From contig NZ_JYLL01000022.1 in NCBI RefSeq assembly GCF_001439695.1, forward strand, positions 1 through 64,000: a stretch of 64,000 nt of DNA, in the 5' to 3' direction. A program made the position numbers and the translations under genes. The number at the start of each line of letters is the position of its first letter. Position 1 is the first letter of the stretch. The DNA comes from Pseudomonas veronii (lineage in GTDB: Bacteria > Pseudomonadota > Gammaproteobacteria > Pseudomonadales > Pseudomonadaceae). Positions 7,956-20,382 of the stretch are shown here, in pieces. The notes under the pieces are model-generated. The model did not search any database. It saw nothing but the letters and a program-made list of their open reading frames with translations, and was not told the origin of the DNA.

Positions 7956-8660
7956 ATGATCAAGCGTATTGCGCAAACCGCAGGTTTCAGTGGGCTGCTG
8001 GCCGCCCTGTTGTTGACCCTGCTGCAAAGTTTCTGGGTCGCCCCGCTGATCATGCAGGCGGAAACCTTTGAAAAAGCCCCGGCGGCGACACAAGTGGCAC
8101 ACGAGCACGCTGCTGGCACCGCTGCACACACCCATGACGCCGAAGCCTGGGAGCCGGAAGACGGCTGGCAGCGCGTGCTGTCGACCACCGGCGGCAATCT
8201 GGTGGTGGCGGTCGGTTTCGCCTTGATGCTCGCCGGGCTCTACACCCTGCGCGCGCCGACTCGCACGGCTCAAGGCCTGCTGTGGGGCCTGGCCGGTTAC
8301 GCGACCTTCGTGTTGGCGCCAACCCTGGGCCTGCCGCCGGAATTGCCGGGCACTGCCGCGGCCGACCTGGCACAACGGCAGATCTGGTGGATCGGCACGG
8401 CGGCCTCAACCGCGGCCGGTATCGCGCTGCTGGTATTCGGTGGCAACTGGCTGCTCAAAGCGCTGGGCGCGGCAATCCTCGTGGTGCCTCATGTGATTGG
8501 CGCTCCGCAACCTGAAGTGCATTCGATGCTGGCCCCTGAGGCTCTGGAAGCGCAGTTCAAAATCGCCTCGCAACTGACCAACGTCGCGTTCTGGCTGGCG
8601 TTGGGGCTGATCAGCGCCTGGTTGTTTCGCCGCAACCGCGACGATCGATACATCGCATGA
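7956..8660 (+). CDS. cbtA: Cobalt transporter subunit CbtA
   Basis: A 234-residue integral membrane protein with about five or six predicted helices (for example GFSGLLAALLLTLLQSFWV near the N-terminus, TTGGNLVVAVGFALMLAGLY, and TNVAFWLALGLISAWLF at the end). A periplasmic-type loop rich in histidine and acidic residues (HEHAAGTAAHTHDAEAWEPE) follows the first helix, as is usual for CbtA. With CbtB it is the predicted cobalt importer feeding B12 synthesis. Start MIKRIAQTAGFSG at 7956 lies 11 bp after cbtB; the stop overlaps the cobE start (ATGA at 8657), indicating translational coupling. Confidence 0.93.
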   Translation: MIKRIAQTAGFSGLLAALLLTLLQSFWVAPLIMQAETFEKAPAATQVAHEHAAGTAAHTHDAEAWEPEDGWQRVLSTTGGNLVVAVGFALMLAGLYTLRAPTRTAQGLLWGLAGYATFVLAPTLGLPPELPGTAAADLAQRQIWWIGTAASTAAGIALLVFGGNWLLKALGAAILVVPHVIGAPQPEVHSMLAPEALEAQFKIASQLTNVAFWLALGLISAWLFRRNRDDRYIA

Positions 8661-9049
8661 CCCTCGTGGTCGGCCTGGGCTGCCAGCGCGGCTGCGAGTT
8701 TCAAGCCCTGCTGGACCTGCTGAACGCCGCCCTCGCCGAGGGCGGTATCGAGCGCCATCGCATCACCGCCCTGGCCAGCCTTGATCGCAAGCAGGATGAA
8801 CCGGGCTTGCTGGCCCTGGCCCAATGGCTGAACCTGCCGCTGCACTGCTTCAGCGCGGCGCACCTGGCGATGTATGACGACCGCCTGAGCCACAGGTCTG
8901 CCGTCGCCTTTGCCCATACCGGTTGTTACGGCATCGCCGAAAGCGCCGCCCTGGCCCTGGCCGAACAACTCGGCGGCGCCCCTGCGCGCCTGTTGGTCCC
9001 GCGCAAAAAATCCGCCCAGGCCACCTTGGCATTGGCCTGCGTCGACTGA
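8657..9049 (+). CDS. cobE: Cobalamin biosynthesis protein CobE (CbiG C-terminal domain)
   Basis: A 130-residue protein matching the stand-alone CbiG C-terminal domain: VVGLGCQRGCEFQALLDLL at the N-terminus, ITALASLDRKQDEPGLLALAQ and the C-terminal VAFAHTGCYGIAESAALAL. CobE is a small corrin-pathway protein of the aerobic route; it is thought to bind precorrin intermediates, with no firmly assigned reaction. ATG 8657 overlaps the stop of cbtA by 4 bases. cobM follows after 70 bp. Length and motif order are complete. Confidence 0.92.
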   Translation: MTLVVGLGCQRGCEFQALLDLLNAALAEGGIERHRITALASLDRKQDEPGLLALAQWLNLPLHCFSAAHLAMYDDRLSHRSAVAFAHTGCYGIAESAALALAEQLGGAPARLLVPRKKSAQATLALACVD

Positions 9050-9119
9050 AACCGCGATAATCTCCGCTTCCGATCATGAGCGTTCTTCATGCTCGCGCGT
9101 TTTTTCACAGGATTTGTCC

Positions 9120-9866
9120 ATGACCGTCTACTTCATCGGCGCCGGCCCCGGCGACCCGGAATTGATCACCGTCAAAGGCCAGCGGCTGATCCGCAGTTGC
9201 CCGGTGATCATCTATGCAGGGTCGCTGGTGCCGGCGGCGGTACTGGAGGGGCATCAGGCCGAACAGGTGGTCAACAGCGCCGAACTGCACCTGGAACAGA
9301 TCATCGAGCTGATCAAGGCCGCCGATGCCAAGGGCCAGGATGTGGCGCGGGTCCACTCCGGCGATCCAAGCCTATACGGCGCAATTGGCGAACAGATCCG
9401 CCTGTTGCGCGAGTTGGGCATTGCGTTCCAGATCATTCCCGGCGTCACCGCCGTGGCCGCCTGCGCGGCGCTGCTGGAGACTGAACTGACCCTGCCGGAC
9501 ATCGCCCAGAGCGTGATCCTCACCCGCTACGCCGATAAAACCCGCATGCCCGCCGGTGAAGACTTCGACAGCCTGGCCCGCCACGGCACGACCATGGCGA
9601 TTCATCTGGGGGTCAATCACTTGGAGAAGATCGTCGCCGAATTGCTGCCGCACTATGGCGCGGATTGCCCGATTGCCGTGGTACACCGCGCGACCTGGCC
9701 GGATCAGGATTGGGCTGTCGGCACCTTGGCCGACATTGCCGAAAAAGTCGCGGCCAAAGGCTTCAGGCGCACGGCGCTGATTGTGGTGGGTCGGGTGCTG
9801 GCCAGTGACAGTTTCAGCGCGTCGTCGCTGTATCGGGCCGGGCATGCACACCTGTACCGCCCCTAA
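9120..9866 (+). CDS. cobM: Precorrin-4 C11-methyltransferase CobM
   Basis: A 248-residue tetrapyrrole methylase. It begins MTVYFIGAGPGDPELITVKG, the S-adenosylmethionine-binding GAGPGDPELIT signature of this superfamily, with ARVHSGDPSLYGAIGEQ and IIPGVTAVAACAALLE as further family blocks. CobM transfers a methyl group to C11 of precorrin-4 to give precorrin-5 in aerobic B12 synthesis. It is the last gene of the riboswitch-led cbtB-cbtA-cobE-cobM run. A frame extension upstream to 8910 overlaps cobE and is not used. A REP element and a hairpin terminator follow. Confidence 0.96.
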   Translation: MTVYFIGAGPGDPELITVKGQRLIRSCPVIIYAGSLVPAAVLEGHQAEQVVNSAELHLEQIIELIKAADAKGQDVARVHSGDPSLYGAIGEQIRLLRELGIAFQIIPGVTAVAACAALLETELTLPDIAQSVILTRYADKTRMPAGEDFDSLARHGTTMAIHLGVNHLEKIVAELLPHYGADCPIAVVHRATWPDQDWAVGTLADIAEKVAAKGFRRTALIVVGRVLASDSFSASSLYRAGHAHLYRP

Positions 9867-9926
9867 TCAAAAACATCAAAAAACAAACATAAAACACTAA
9901 TTTAACTAAACAAACACAAAATAAAA

Positions 9927-10016
9927 TGTGGGAGGGAGCTTGCTCCCGATAGCGGCGGGTCAGTCGACTTATCAATCGACAGATACACCGCTATCGGGAG
10001 CAAGCTCCCTCCCACA
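9927..10016. repeat. REPIN-like inverted repeat between cobM and nfuA
   Basis: The left arm TGTGGGAGGGAGCTTGCTCC and continuation CGATAGCGG are mirrored by CCGCTATCGGGAGCAAGCTCCCTCCCACA on the right, about 30 bp apart. This two-REP head-to-head structure is typical of Pseudomonas REPINs and sits in a non-coding gap between convergent genes. Confidence 0.88.
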
Positions 10017-10066
10017 CTTAATTTTCAGCGTTAGGTAGGTCGCGTAAGCAGTTGAATTTTAAGCAT

Positions 10067-10098
10067 AAAAAACGGCGCTCACGGGGCGCCGTTTTTTT
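10067..10098. terminator. Bidirectional rho-independent terminator between cobM and nfuA
   Basis: Arms AAAAAACGGCGC (10067-10078) and GCGCCGTTTTTT (10086-10097) are fully complementary around a 7-nt loop, with A-run on one side and T-run on the other, so it can end transcription of cobM (plus strand) and nfuA (minus strand). Confidence 0.9.
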
Positions 10099-10118
10099 GC
10101 TCGCAGCGAACACCTGAC

Positions 10119-10703
10119 TCAGTAGTAGGCGTTTTCTTTCTGCGTATGGTCAGTCACATCGCGGACGCCCTTGAGCTCCGGAATGCGCTCCAGCAAGGTA
10201 CGCTCGATGCCTTCACGCAGGGTCACATCCGCCTGGCCGCAGCCCTGGCAGCCGCCGCCGAACTTCAATACGGCGATACCGTCATCCACCACATCGATCA
10301 AGCTGACCTGCCCACCGTGGCTGGCCAGCCCAGGGTTGATCTCGGTTTGCAGGTAGTAATTGATGCGCTCGTTGACCGGGCTGTCGGCATTGACGTTCGG
10401 CACCTTGGCGTTCGGCGCCTTGATGGTCAATTGGCCGCCCATGCGGTCAGTGGCGTAGTCGACCACCGCGTCGTCGAGGAACGCTTCGCTGAAGGCATCG
10501 ATATACGCGGTGAAGCTTTTCAGCCCCAGCGCGGTGTCTTCCGGCTTCTCTTCGCCCGGCTTGCAGTAGGCGATGCACGTCTCGGCGTACTGGGTGCCAG
10601 GCTGGGTGATAAAGACGCGGATGCCGATACCCGGGGTGTTCTGCTTGGACAGCAGGTCAGCCAGGTAATCGTGGGCGGCGTCGGTAATGGTTATGGCAGT
10701 CAT
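10119..10703 (-). CDS. nfuA: Fe-S biogenesis protein NfuA
   Basis: A 194-residue protein with an N-terminal degenerate A-type (HesB-like) domain (MTAITITDAAHDYLADLLSK) lacking the usual cysteines and a C-terminal Nfu domain carrying the cluster-binding CxxC in GGGCQGCGQADV. This is the standard NfuA arrangement and length. NfuA carries [4Fe-4S] clusters to target apoproteins, especially under oxidative stress or iron limitation. It is a single-gene unit; convergent with cobM and with a shared terminator downstream, and with about 95 bp separating it from the upstream cti gene on the same strand. Confidence 0.97.
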   Translation of the reverse strand: MTAITITDAAHDYLADLLSKQNTPGIGIRVFITQPGTQYAETCIAYCKPGEEKPEDTALGLKSFTAYIDAFSEAFLDDAVVDYATDRMGGQLTIKAPNAKVPNVNADSPVNERINYYLQTEINPGLASHGGQVSLIDVVDDGIAVLKFGGGCQGCGQADVTLREGIERTLLERIPELKGVRDVTDHTQKENAYY

Positions 10704-10797
10704 GGAAACTCCTCACAGGCTTGCTGGCAGTTTACGCCAAAATATTACGCAGATACAAAGCCCCAGTAATTTTGTCGGAAAAGCCTCGCCATCGCCG

Positions 10798-13092
10798 TCA
10801 GAGGTTTTCATAGCGGTTCATATCCAGCACACCCTCTTCCAACGGCGTGGTTTCGCGGACGTAGGTCGACAGATCGTGGAAGTACTCCCAGAACTGCGGA
10901 TGACTGCGACGCACACCCCAACGATCGACGATCTTCTCGAAGTGCTGGGCGTCGCGGGCACTTTCCATGGCCGCGACGAACGCCGGCACTTGCTCGGCCG
11001 GGATATTGAACATGAAGTTCGGATAACTGCTCAGCACGCCGGGGTAGACCGTCAACGTGTCCAGGCCCGGTTGATAGCGAGAAGCCTCACCCAGCATGAA
11101 CGCGACATTACTGTGGGCACGGTTGCGCAGCAGGCTGTAGACCTCGCGATGACCGGTGCGGGTTTCGATGCGCAGCATGGTCGCTTCCGGCAATTGGTCG
11201 ATGACCTTGAGCCCCGCCGCCGGGCGTGACGTCAGGCGACTCAGGGCCTGCTCGGCATCGCGCAGCACCGGTTCGAGGCCCGGCCGCGAGCAGTAGGCGC
11301 CGACACAGCGATTGATCGGGTCTGGGCTGGCATTGAGGTCGCCATAACGCGCCAGCAACTGGTTGACGAAATCGCGCTTCGGGTCTTTTTCATTCAGTTT
11401 CAGGCCGGTGGGTTTATCGTCGTCGATCGACTCATAGTCCATCCACAACTTGACCTTGCCGCCGTTCTGATACCAATCGTCGAGGAAATCGTCCCGCGAA
11501 TTGGCCGGCATCAGGCGCAGGAAGTTCTGTTCGGCGCCATTGCGGATCAGGTCGAAGTACAAGCGGGTCTGGGCCTGATGGGAGACGTTGCCGAACACGT
11601 CGAAGTTGACCACCAATTGGTAGTAGGTGCGCTCCAGCAACGGATAATCGAACAACCACATTGTCTGCGGGACTTCACCGATCAGGCCTTTATTGACCGA
11701 CGCGCTGTCGAAGTGACGGAAGATGCTCAACAACGCATTGTCGTTGCCGGCCCACAGCGTCGACCAACCGGGCGCCGGCAACTCGCCATAGCGGTAGCGA
11801 CGCAGCGCTTCGTACTCGTTGCGCTTGTCACGGTACTTGAGCCACAGGCTGAGCACGCTGCCCACGTCGTCGTTCTGCCCGGGCATTGCCAGCAACGGCG
11901 TGGCCCGGCCGCGATAGAGCGGATCGGTGATGTACAGGTCGTGTTCGGGGGCCTGGAACAGCGCCCAGAAGTTGTCGCGGATCACGTCCGTGGCGATCTG
12001 GCCCCGGCACACCGGGCCGCGGATGAAGGTGCGGACAAAGTACTCGGCATTATCGAGCATGAACTGGTAGCGCGCCTGGGCCGGAATCGCCTCGAACGTC
12101 TCGAACGGGTTGGCACGACGGCCCGGACCGTAGCCTGGCAAGGCGCTGACCTGCCAGTCGCCGCTGTAGAACAAGGCTTTGACCCGTTCCATTTTCGCCG
12201 CGCTGAGCGGGTACGTGATGTGGGTCTTATGGACGATCACCCCTTGTATCGGCCACAGCCGGTAGTAGATCCGGGTACCGGGATCGTCGTTGGGGCGACG
12301 GGTATTGATCAGGTCGATCGGCTGCCCACTGGGGGTGCGCGAGCGGACCCACTGGAAGAAATGCCCCGGCTCACCGCCTTCGAAATACAGATGTGCGATA
12401 AACAGGTGTTCAAACAGCCAGCGGGCGACCAGGCTTTCGCGGGCGCCGGGGGCGTTGAGCAGGTTTTCCCACTGCAGCACTTGCGCGGCTTCCTGGGCAC
12501 TTGGCGCCACGCCCTGCTGGTCAATCGGCGCACCGGAGGCCAGCCAGCGTCGCAGGGTCTGGTACTGCTGGTCGCTCAAGCCGGTCACGGCCAGCGGCAT
12601 ACCTTCATTGGGGTGCACGTCGGCGTAAGTGTCGAACTCCTCTGGCAGCGGGCACATGTTCTCGCGGTTCAGGCCCAGCACGATGTCGTCCGGCAGCTTG
12701 CCGTTGGGCTGCAACGGCGCGCGGCTGTGGCCCAGTTCGAGCATGCGCGCCATCAACGCAGCCTGGCTGCCTTGGGCGTCGAGCACGGAAGTGAAGCCTT
12801 CGTGCCGCCAGGCAGCCTTGCCGAACGCGTCGTAGAACAGACGCGTCGGCTTGGTCGCCTGACTGCGATCACCATCGTAGACCAGCACCTTGGTCGCCCC
12901 CCGCGCCGCGCCCTCGCCACTGCCCAGGTTCAACTGGCAGGCCGAGTCGTAGCAGGCATGGCACGCCACGCACTTCTCAGTGAAGATCGGTTGGATATCA
13001 CGGGTGTAGGAAAGCGCCGGAGCGGGATCTTGGGCCTGTGTAGTGCTGCCAATCAGCAACAGAACGAAGCTGATGATGATGCGATACGGCAT
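10798..13092 (-). CDS. cti: Fatty acid cis/trans isomerase Cti
   Basis: A 764-residue periplasmic protein. An N-terminal signal peptide (MPYRIIISFVLLLIGSTTQA) is followed by a c-type heme motif CVACH near residue 41, the defining feature of Cti. Family blocks include LFIAHLYFEGGEPGHFFQWV and WPIQGVIVHKTHITYPL. Cti converts cis-unsaturated membrane fatty acids to trans forms in response to heat, solvents and other membrane stress, and is characteristic of Pseudomonas and Vibrio. It is transcribed divergently from metH across a 160-bp gap and appears to be monocistronic. Confidence 0.95.
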   Translation of the reverse strand: MPYRIIISFVLLLIGSTTQAQDPAPALSYTRDIQPIFTEKCVACHACYDSACQLNLGSGEGAARGATKVLVYDGDRSQATKPTRLFYDAFGKAAWRHEGFTSVLDAQGSQAALMARMLELGHSRAPLQPNGKLPDDIVLGLNRENMCPLPEEFDTYADVHPNEGMPLAVTGLSDQQYQTLRRWLASGAPIDQQGVAPSAQEAAQVLQWENLLNAPGARESLVARWLFEHLFIAHLYFEGGEPGHFFQWVRSRTPSGQPIDLINTRRPNDDPGTRIYYRLWPIQGVIVHKTHITYPLSAAKMERVKALFYSGDWQVSALPGYGPGRRANPFETFEAIPAQARYQFMLDNAEYFVRTFIRGPVCRGQIATDVIRDNFWALFQAPEHDLYITDPLYRGRATPLLAMPGQNDDVGSVLSLWLKYRDKRNEYEALRRYRYGELPAPGWSTLWAGNDNALLSIFRHFDSASVNKGLIGEVPQTMWLFDYPLLERTYYQLVVNFDVFGNVSHQAQTRLYFDLIRNGAEQNFLRLMPANSRDDFLDDWYQNGGKVKLWMDYESIDDDKPTGLKLNEKDPKRDFVNQLLARYGDLNASPDPINRCVGAYCSRPGLEPVLRDAEQALSRLTSRPAAGLKVIDQLPEATMLRIETRTGHREVYSLLRNRAHSNVAFMLGEASRYQPGLDTLTVYPGVLSSYPNFMFNIPAEQVPAFVAAMESARDAQHFEKIVDRWGVRRSHPQFWEYFHDLSTYVRETTPLEEGVLDMNRYENL

Positions 13093-13256
13093 GAGCCTGG
13101 TCCCGATATGAAGCCAAAATGGAAAATCCCGCGGATTCTACCGATCTAACACGCGCACCAACATGAACGATATTCATGCAAAACCTGCACATGCTCCAAA
13201 TCCACACAGGTTTGCTATGATCCACGCCCTCCGTAATGCCTGAACAGAGTAGTCCC

Positions 13257-16967
<3,711 letters not shown>

Positions 16968-16990
16968 GCACGCGCAGATTGTCTATGCTT

Positions 16991-17016
16991 GCCTCACACA
17001 TCTTGTGTCGAGGCAC
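16991..17016 (+). promoter_or_regulatory. Hairpin sequestering the ribosome binding site of the DUF2970 gene
   Basis: TGCCTCACACA (16991-17001) pairs with TGTGT and GAGGCA (17005-17016) with a 3-nt loop and one bulged C. The GAGG at 17011-17014, 5 bp before the ATG at 17019, is the Shine-Dalgarno and lies wholly inside the stem. It could be an RNA thermometer or other translational switch, or the 3' hairpin of the metH transcript; there is no T-run after it. Confidence 0.5.
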
Positions 17017-17018
17017 GT

Positions 17019-17237
17019 ATGGACGATCCAGCCAACAACAAACCGCCTACCCTGTGGCAGATGCTGCACAGCGTCGTCGCCGCCGCCTTTGGCGTGCAGA
17101 GCGGCAAGAACCGCGCCCGCGACTTTACCCATGGCAAGCCCAGCCACTTTGTGATCCTGGGCATTCTGTTCACAGTGGTGTTTGCCTTGACGCTGTTCGG
17201 CATCGTCAAGCTGGTGTTGCTGCTGGCCGGGGTCTAG
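17019..17237 (+). CDS. DUF2970 small membrane protein
   Basis: A 72-residue protein, MDDPANNKPPTLWQMLHSVV, with the family core AAAFGVQSGKNRARDF and a single C-terminal transmembrane helix (about 47-70, FVILGILFTVVFALTLFGIVKL). DUF2970 proteins are short, common in proteobacteria and of unknown function. It lies 51 bp downstream of metH, perhaps co-transcribed, and its start is overlapped by a strong hairpin. Its stop overlaps the stop of the convergent binding-protein gene within the palindrome CTAG. Confidence 0.9.
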   Translation: MDDPANNKPPTLWQMLHSVVAAAFGVQSGKNRARDFTHGKPSHFVILGILFTVVFALTLFGIVKLVLLLAGV

Positions 17238-18301
17238 TGCAGCAGCAGACGCATGCTGAAGGGGTAACCATAGGACGCAGGCTTGCCCAGGGCGGACAGT
17301 GCGCGGAAATTTACCGTCGGCATGGGCCCCAGCAAGCGCCGCGCCTGGGCGGAATCGATCAGTTGGAATAGCGCCTCCTGGCGATCGCGCCCGCCGTGAG
17401 CGCCGATGTCCACGCCCTTGGCATCATCATTGATCAGCACCATCGCCCACCCGCCCACGGTGAAATGCCCGGCGACCAGGGACGACAACTGCCCGTTCAG
17501 ACGCGCCTGCAAGATCTCCGGCGAACTGTTGACCGCACTGAACAGCGCGTCCTTGCCAGGCACGCGCCCGCTGTCCCGAAACGCCTGCATGGCACCCAGC
17601 GCCATCTGATCGTTGGCCGACCACACCAGCGCCGTGTGCGGGTAACGCTTGAACAGCTGCGTCGCTTGCTCGAAGGCGCGCTCACGGCTCCACTCGCCAT
17701 AAACCAACTGACGCAGGCGCACCTCGGGGTGTTCGGCCAGCGCCCGGCGCATGCCCTGCTCTCGCAACAGGGCAACGGGAGTAGTCTTGATGCCGGAGAA
17801 GGCCAGCAGGTCGAGGGATTCGCCGGGCGCAACACGGCCGTGCTGGCGCAACATGTCCTTGAGCATCAGGTAGCCGGCCTCTTCGTCGTCGGCGACCAGG
17901 CTGCCGATCAGATCGATGCCCGTGCGGGCGCCCAACAACTGCACCTGGTCGGCGGTCAGCGCGCTGTTCACCACCAGTAATTTGACCCCACTGCCCTGGG
18001 CCATGCGCAGAATCTGCGGGGCGACATACTGCTCATTGACCAGCACCAGATAATCCGGCCGCTCGCGGCCTTGCAGTTCCTCCCGGGCCTGGACCAATGT
18101 GGTGTGAAGATCGCGCTCGCCATAGCGCACGCGCAAATCCAGGCCGAGGTCCTTGGCCGCGGCCTGCATGAATTGCGCGTAACTGACCCAAAAGGTTTCC
18201 GTCGACATGCCCGGGTTGAGAAACACCACCGACGCCGCCTGAGCCACGCCACAAAATGCTGGCCCCAGCAACCACACACACGTAAACAGAACCTTCACCA
18301 T
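17234..18301 (-). CDS. Orphan periplasmic substrate-binding protein (type 1, LacI/sugar-binding fold)
   Basis: A 355-residue secreted protein with a signal peptide (MVKVLFTCVWLLGPAFCGVAQA) followed by SVVFLNPGMSTETFWVSYAQ, the start of a type-1 periplasmic-binding fold. Later blocks (LVWSANDQMALGAMQAFRDSG and ALFSAVNSSPEILQARLNG) resemble sugar-binding ABC receptors of the RbsB class. No permease or ATPase gene is adjacent, so it may serve a remote transporter or a sensor kinase. Substrate cannot be told. It overlaps the convergent DUF2970 gene by 4 bases. The LNPGMSTETFW start is conserved among Pseudomonas ABC-type receptors as far as I recall. Confidence 0.8.
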   Translation of the reverse strand: MVKVLFTCVWLLGPAFCGVAQAASVVFLNPGMSTETFWVSYAQFMQAAAKDLGLDLRVRYGERDLHTTLVQAREELQGRERPDYLVLVNEQYVAPQILRMAQGSGVKLLVVNSALTADQVQLLGARTGIDLIGSLVADDEEAGYLMLKDMLRQHGRVAPGESLDLLAFSGIKTTPVALLREQGMRRALAEHPEVRLRQLVYGEWSRERAFEQATQLFKRYPHTALVWSANDQMALGAMQAFRDSGRVPGKDALFSAVNSSPEILQARLNGQLSSLVAGHFTVGGWAMVLINDDAKGVDIGAHGGRDRQEALFQLIDSAQARRLLGPMPTVNFRALSALGKPASYGYPFSMRLLLH

Positions 18302-18376
18302 GGTTATTCAAGCCTTGAACATTGACCGCCATGATACTGGCAATCGGACAGTCATTCGAGGCTCAGTCAACGCTGT

Positions 18377-18490
18377 TTACTGGTGGCCGACCCAGAACAC
18401 CGCCGTCCCTACCACGAGAATGATCAGAAATAGAATGGCCCAGGCATCCACGGTACTGTCGGGTTTACGGGCTTTTGTCGGATGGCTCAT
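18377..18490 (-). CDS. Small single-helix membrane protein, 37 residues
   Basis: A short minus-strand gene that is easily missed: ATG at 18490, TAA at 18379-18377. The product starts MSHPTKARKPDSTVDAWAIL and ends in a hydrophobic helix (AILFLIILVVGTAVFWV) followed by GHQ. A Shine-Dalgarno GAGG sits 7 nt ahead of the ATG. The basic N-terminus and single helix suggest an inner-membrane miniprotein with N-terminus in the cytoplasm. It is 234 bp upstream of and divergent from cysI. Similar short proteins with this tail (VGTxVFWV) occur in other pseudomonads as far as I recall, but no function is known. Confidence 0.7.
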   Translation of the reverse strand: MSHPTKARKPDSTVDAWAILFLIILVVGTAVFWVGHQ

Positions 18491-18723
18491 CGCATCGCCT
18501 CTTGTCGGTTTTATAGGTGATTGCATTCAGACTCGCCCACAGTAAAGTCGATGATTGCCCGCATGACAAATGCGTGTATACCGACAATCGTTCCCATTAG
18601 TCGATTTGGTTCTTTGCATATATTCAAACATCACTTTTGCGCATAAACGCAAACTGGTATCGTGCCCCGGCTCCGTTGGGAGTGCGCGGCCGTGCGCGCA
18701 GATTTGCCGAGAACAGGACCTAT

Positions 18724-20382
18724 ATGTACGTATACGACGAATACGATCAGCGCATCATCGAGGACCGCGTCAAGCAGTTCCGTGATCAGACCCGACGCTA
18801 CCTAGCAGGTGAACTGAGCGAAGAAGAGTTCCGCCCTCTGCGCCTGCAAAATGGCCTTTATGTTCAGCGCTTTGCGCCGATGCTGCGGGTGGCCGTGCCC
18901 TATGGCCAACTGACTTCGCGCCAGACGCGCATGATGGCCAAGATTGCCCGCGACTTCGACAAGGGCTACGCCCACATCAGTACCCGCCAGAACGTGCAGT
19001 TCAACTGGCCGGCGCTGGAAGACGTGCCGGACATCCTGGCTGAGCTGGCCACCGTGCAGATGCACGCCATTCAGACCAGCGGTAACTGCCTGCGCAACGT
19101 GACCACCGACCAATTCGCCGGGGTTGCCGCCGACGAACTGATCGACCCGCGCCCCTGGTGTGAAATCGTCCGCCAATGGACCACGTTCCACCCAGAATTC
19201 GCTTACCTGCCGCGCAAGTTCAAGATCGCCATCAATGGCTCGACATCGGACCGTGCGGCGATCGAAGTACACGACATCGGCCTGGAGCCGGTCTACAACG
19301 CCGCCGGCGAGTTGGGCTTCCGTGTACTGGTAGGCGGCGGCCTGGGGCGTACCCCGGTGGTCGGCGCGTTTATCAACGAGTTCCTGCCGTGGCAGGACCT
19401 GCTGAGCTACCTCGACGCGATCCTGCGGGTCTACAACCGCTATGGCCGTCGCGACAACAAATACAAGGCGCGGATCAAGATCCTGGTCAAGGCGCTGACC
19501 CCTGAGGTGTTCGCGCAGAAAGTCGACGCCGAGATGGAACACCTGCGCGGCGGCCAGACCACCCTGACCGACGCCGAAGTCCACCGCGTGGCCAAACACT
19601 TCGTCGACCCCGAGTACAAAGCCCTGGGCAATCAGGACGCCGAACTCGCCGCGCTCGACCAGCAGCACCCAGGTTTCGCCCGCTGGCGTGTGCGCAACAC
19701 CCTGGCGCACAAAAAGCCGGGCTATGTCGCCGTGACCCTGTCGCTCAAGCCTACCGGCGTCGCCCCCGGCGATATCACCGACAAGCAGCTGGACGCCGTG
19801 GCCGACCTGGCCGAGCGCTACAGCTTCGGTCAACTGCGCACCTCCCACGAGCAGAACATCATTCTCGCGGACGTTGAGCAGAGCCAACTGTTCACCCTGT
19901 GGGGCGAACTGCGCGAAGGGGGTTTCGCCACGCCGAACATCGGCCTGCTGACCGACATCATCTGCTGCCCGGGCGGCGACTTCTGCTCCCTGGCCAACGC
20001 CAAGTCGATCCCGATTGCCGAATCGATCCAGCGCCGTTTCGACGACCTGGACTACCTGTTCGACATCGGCGAGCTGGACCTGAACATTTCCGGTTGCATG
20101 AACGCCTGTGGTCACCACCACGTCGGCCACATCGGCATCCTGGGCGTGGACAAGAAAGGCGAAGAATTCTACCAAGTGTCCCTGGGTGGCAGCGCCAGCC
20201 GCGATGCGAGCCTGGGCAAGATCCTCGGCCCATCCTTCGCCCAGGAAGCCATGCCCGAGGTGATCGGCAAACTGATCGATGTGTACATCGAGCAGCGCAC
20301 CGAAGATGAGCGTTTCATCGACACCTACCAGCGCATCGGCATTGACCTGTTCAAGGAGCGCGTCTATGCAGCGAATCATTAA
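18724..20382 (+). CDS. cysI: Sulfite (nitrite/sulfite) reductase hemoprotein CysI
   Basis: A 552-residue siroheme/[4Fe-4S] reductase. It has duplicated ferredoxin-like half domains and the cluster/siroheme cysteines in CCPGGDFCSLANAKS and SGCMNACGHHHVGHIG, and the substrate-region motif STRQNVQFNW. It reduces sulfite to sulfide with six electrons in cysteine synthesis. Start MYVYDEYDQRIIEDR at 18724 has AGGA six bases upstream; an in-frame extension to 18637 adds only low-complexity basic residues. The 3' end overlaps the DUF934 gene by 17 bp, so the two are coupled, as in other pseudomonads (P. aeruginosa PA1838-PA1837). Confidence 0.95.
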   Translation: MYVYDEYDQRIIEDRVKQFRDQTRRYLAGELSEEEFRPLRLQNGLYVQRFAPMLRVAVPYGQLTSRQTRMMAKIARDFDKGYAHISTRQNVQFNWPALEDVPDILAELATVQMHAIQTSGNCLRNVTTDQFAGVAADELIDPRPWCEIVRQWTTFHPEFAYLPRKFKIAINGSTSDRAAIEVHDIGLEPVYNAAGELGFRVLVGGGLGRTPVVGAFINEFLPWQDLLSYLDAILRVYNRYGRRDNKYKARIKILVKALTPEVFAQKVDAEMEHLRGGQTTLTDAEVHRVAKHFVDPEYKALGNQDAELAALDQQHPGFARWRVRNTLAHKKPGYVAVTLSLKPTGVAPGDITDKQLDAVADLAERYSFGQLRTSHEQNIILADVEQSQLFTLWGELREGGFATPNIGLLTDIICCPGGDFCSLANAKSIPIAESIQRRFDDLDYLFDIGELDLNISGCMNACGHHHVGHIGILGVDKKGEEFYQVSLGGSASRDASLGKILGPSFAQEAMPEVIGKLIDVYIEQRTEDERFIDTYQRIGIDLFKERVYAANH

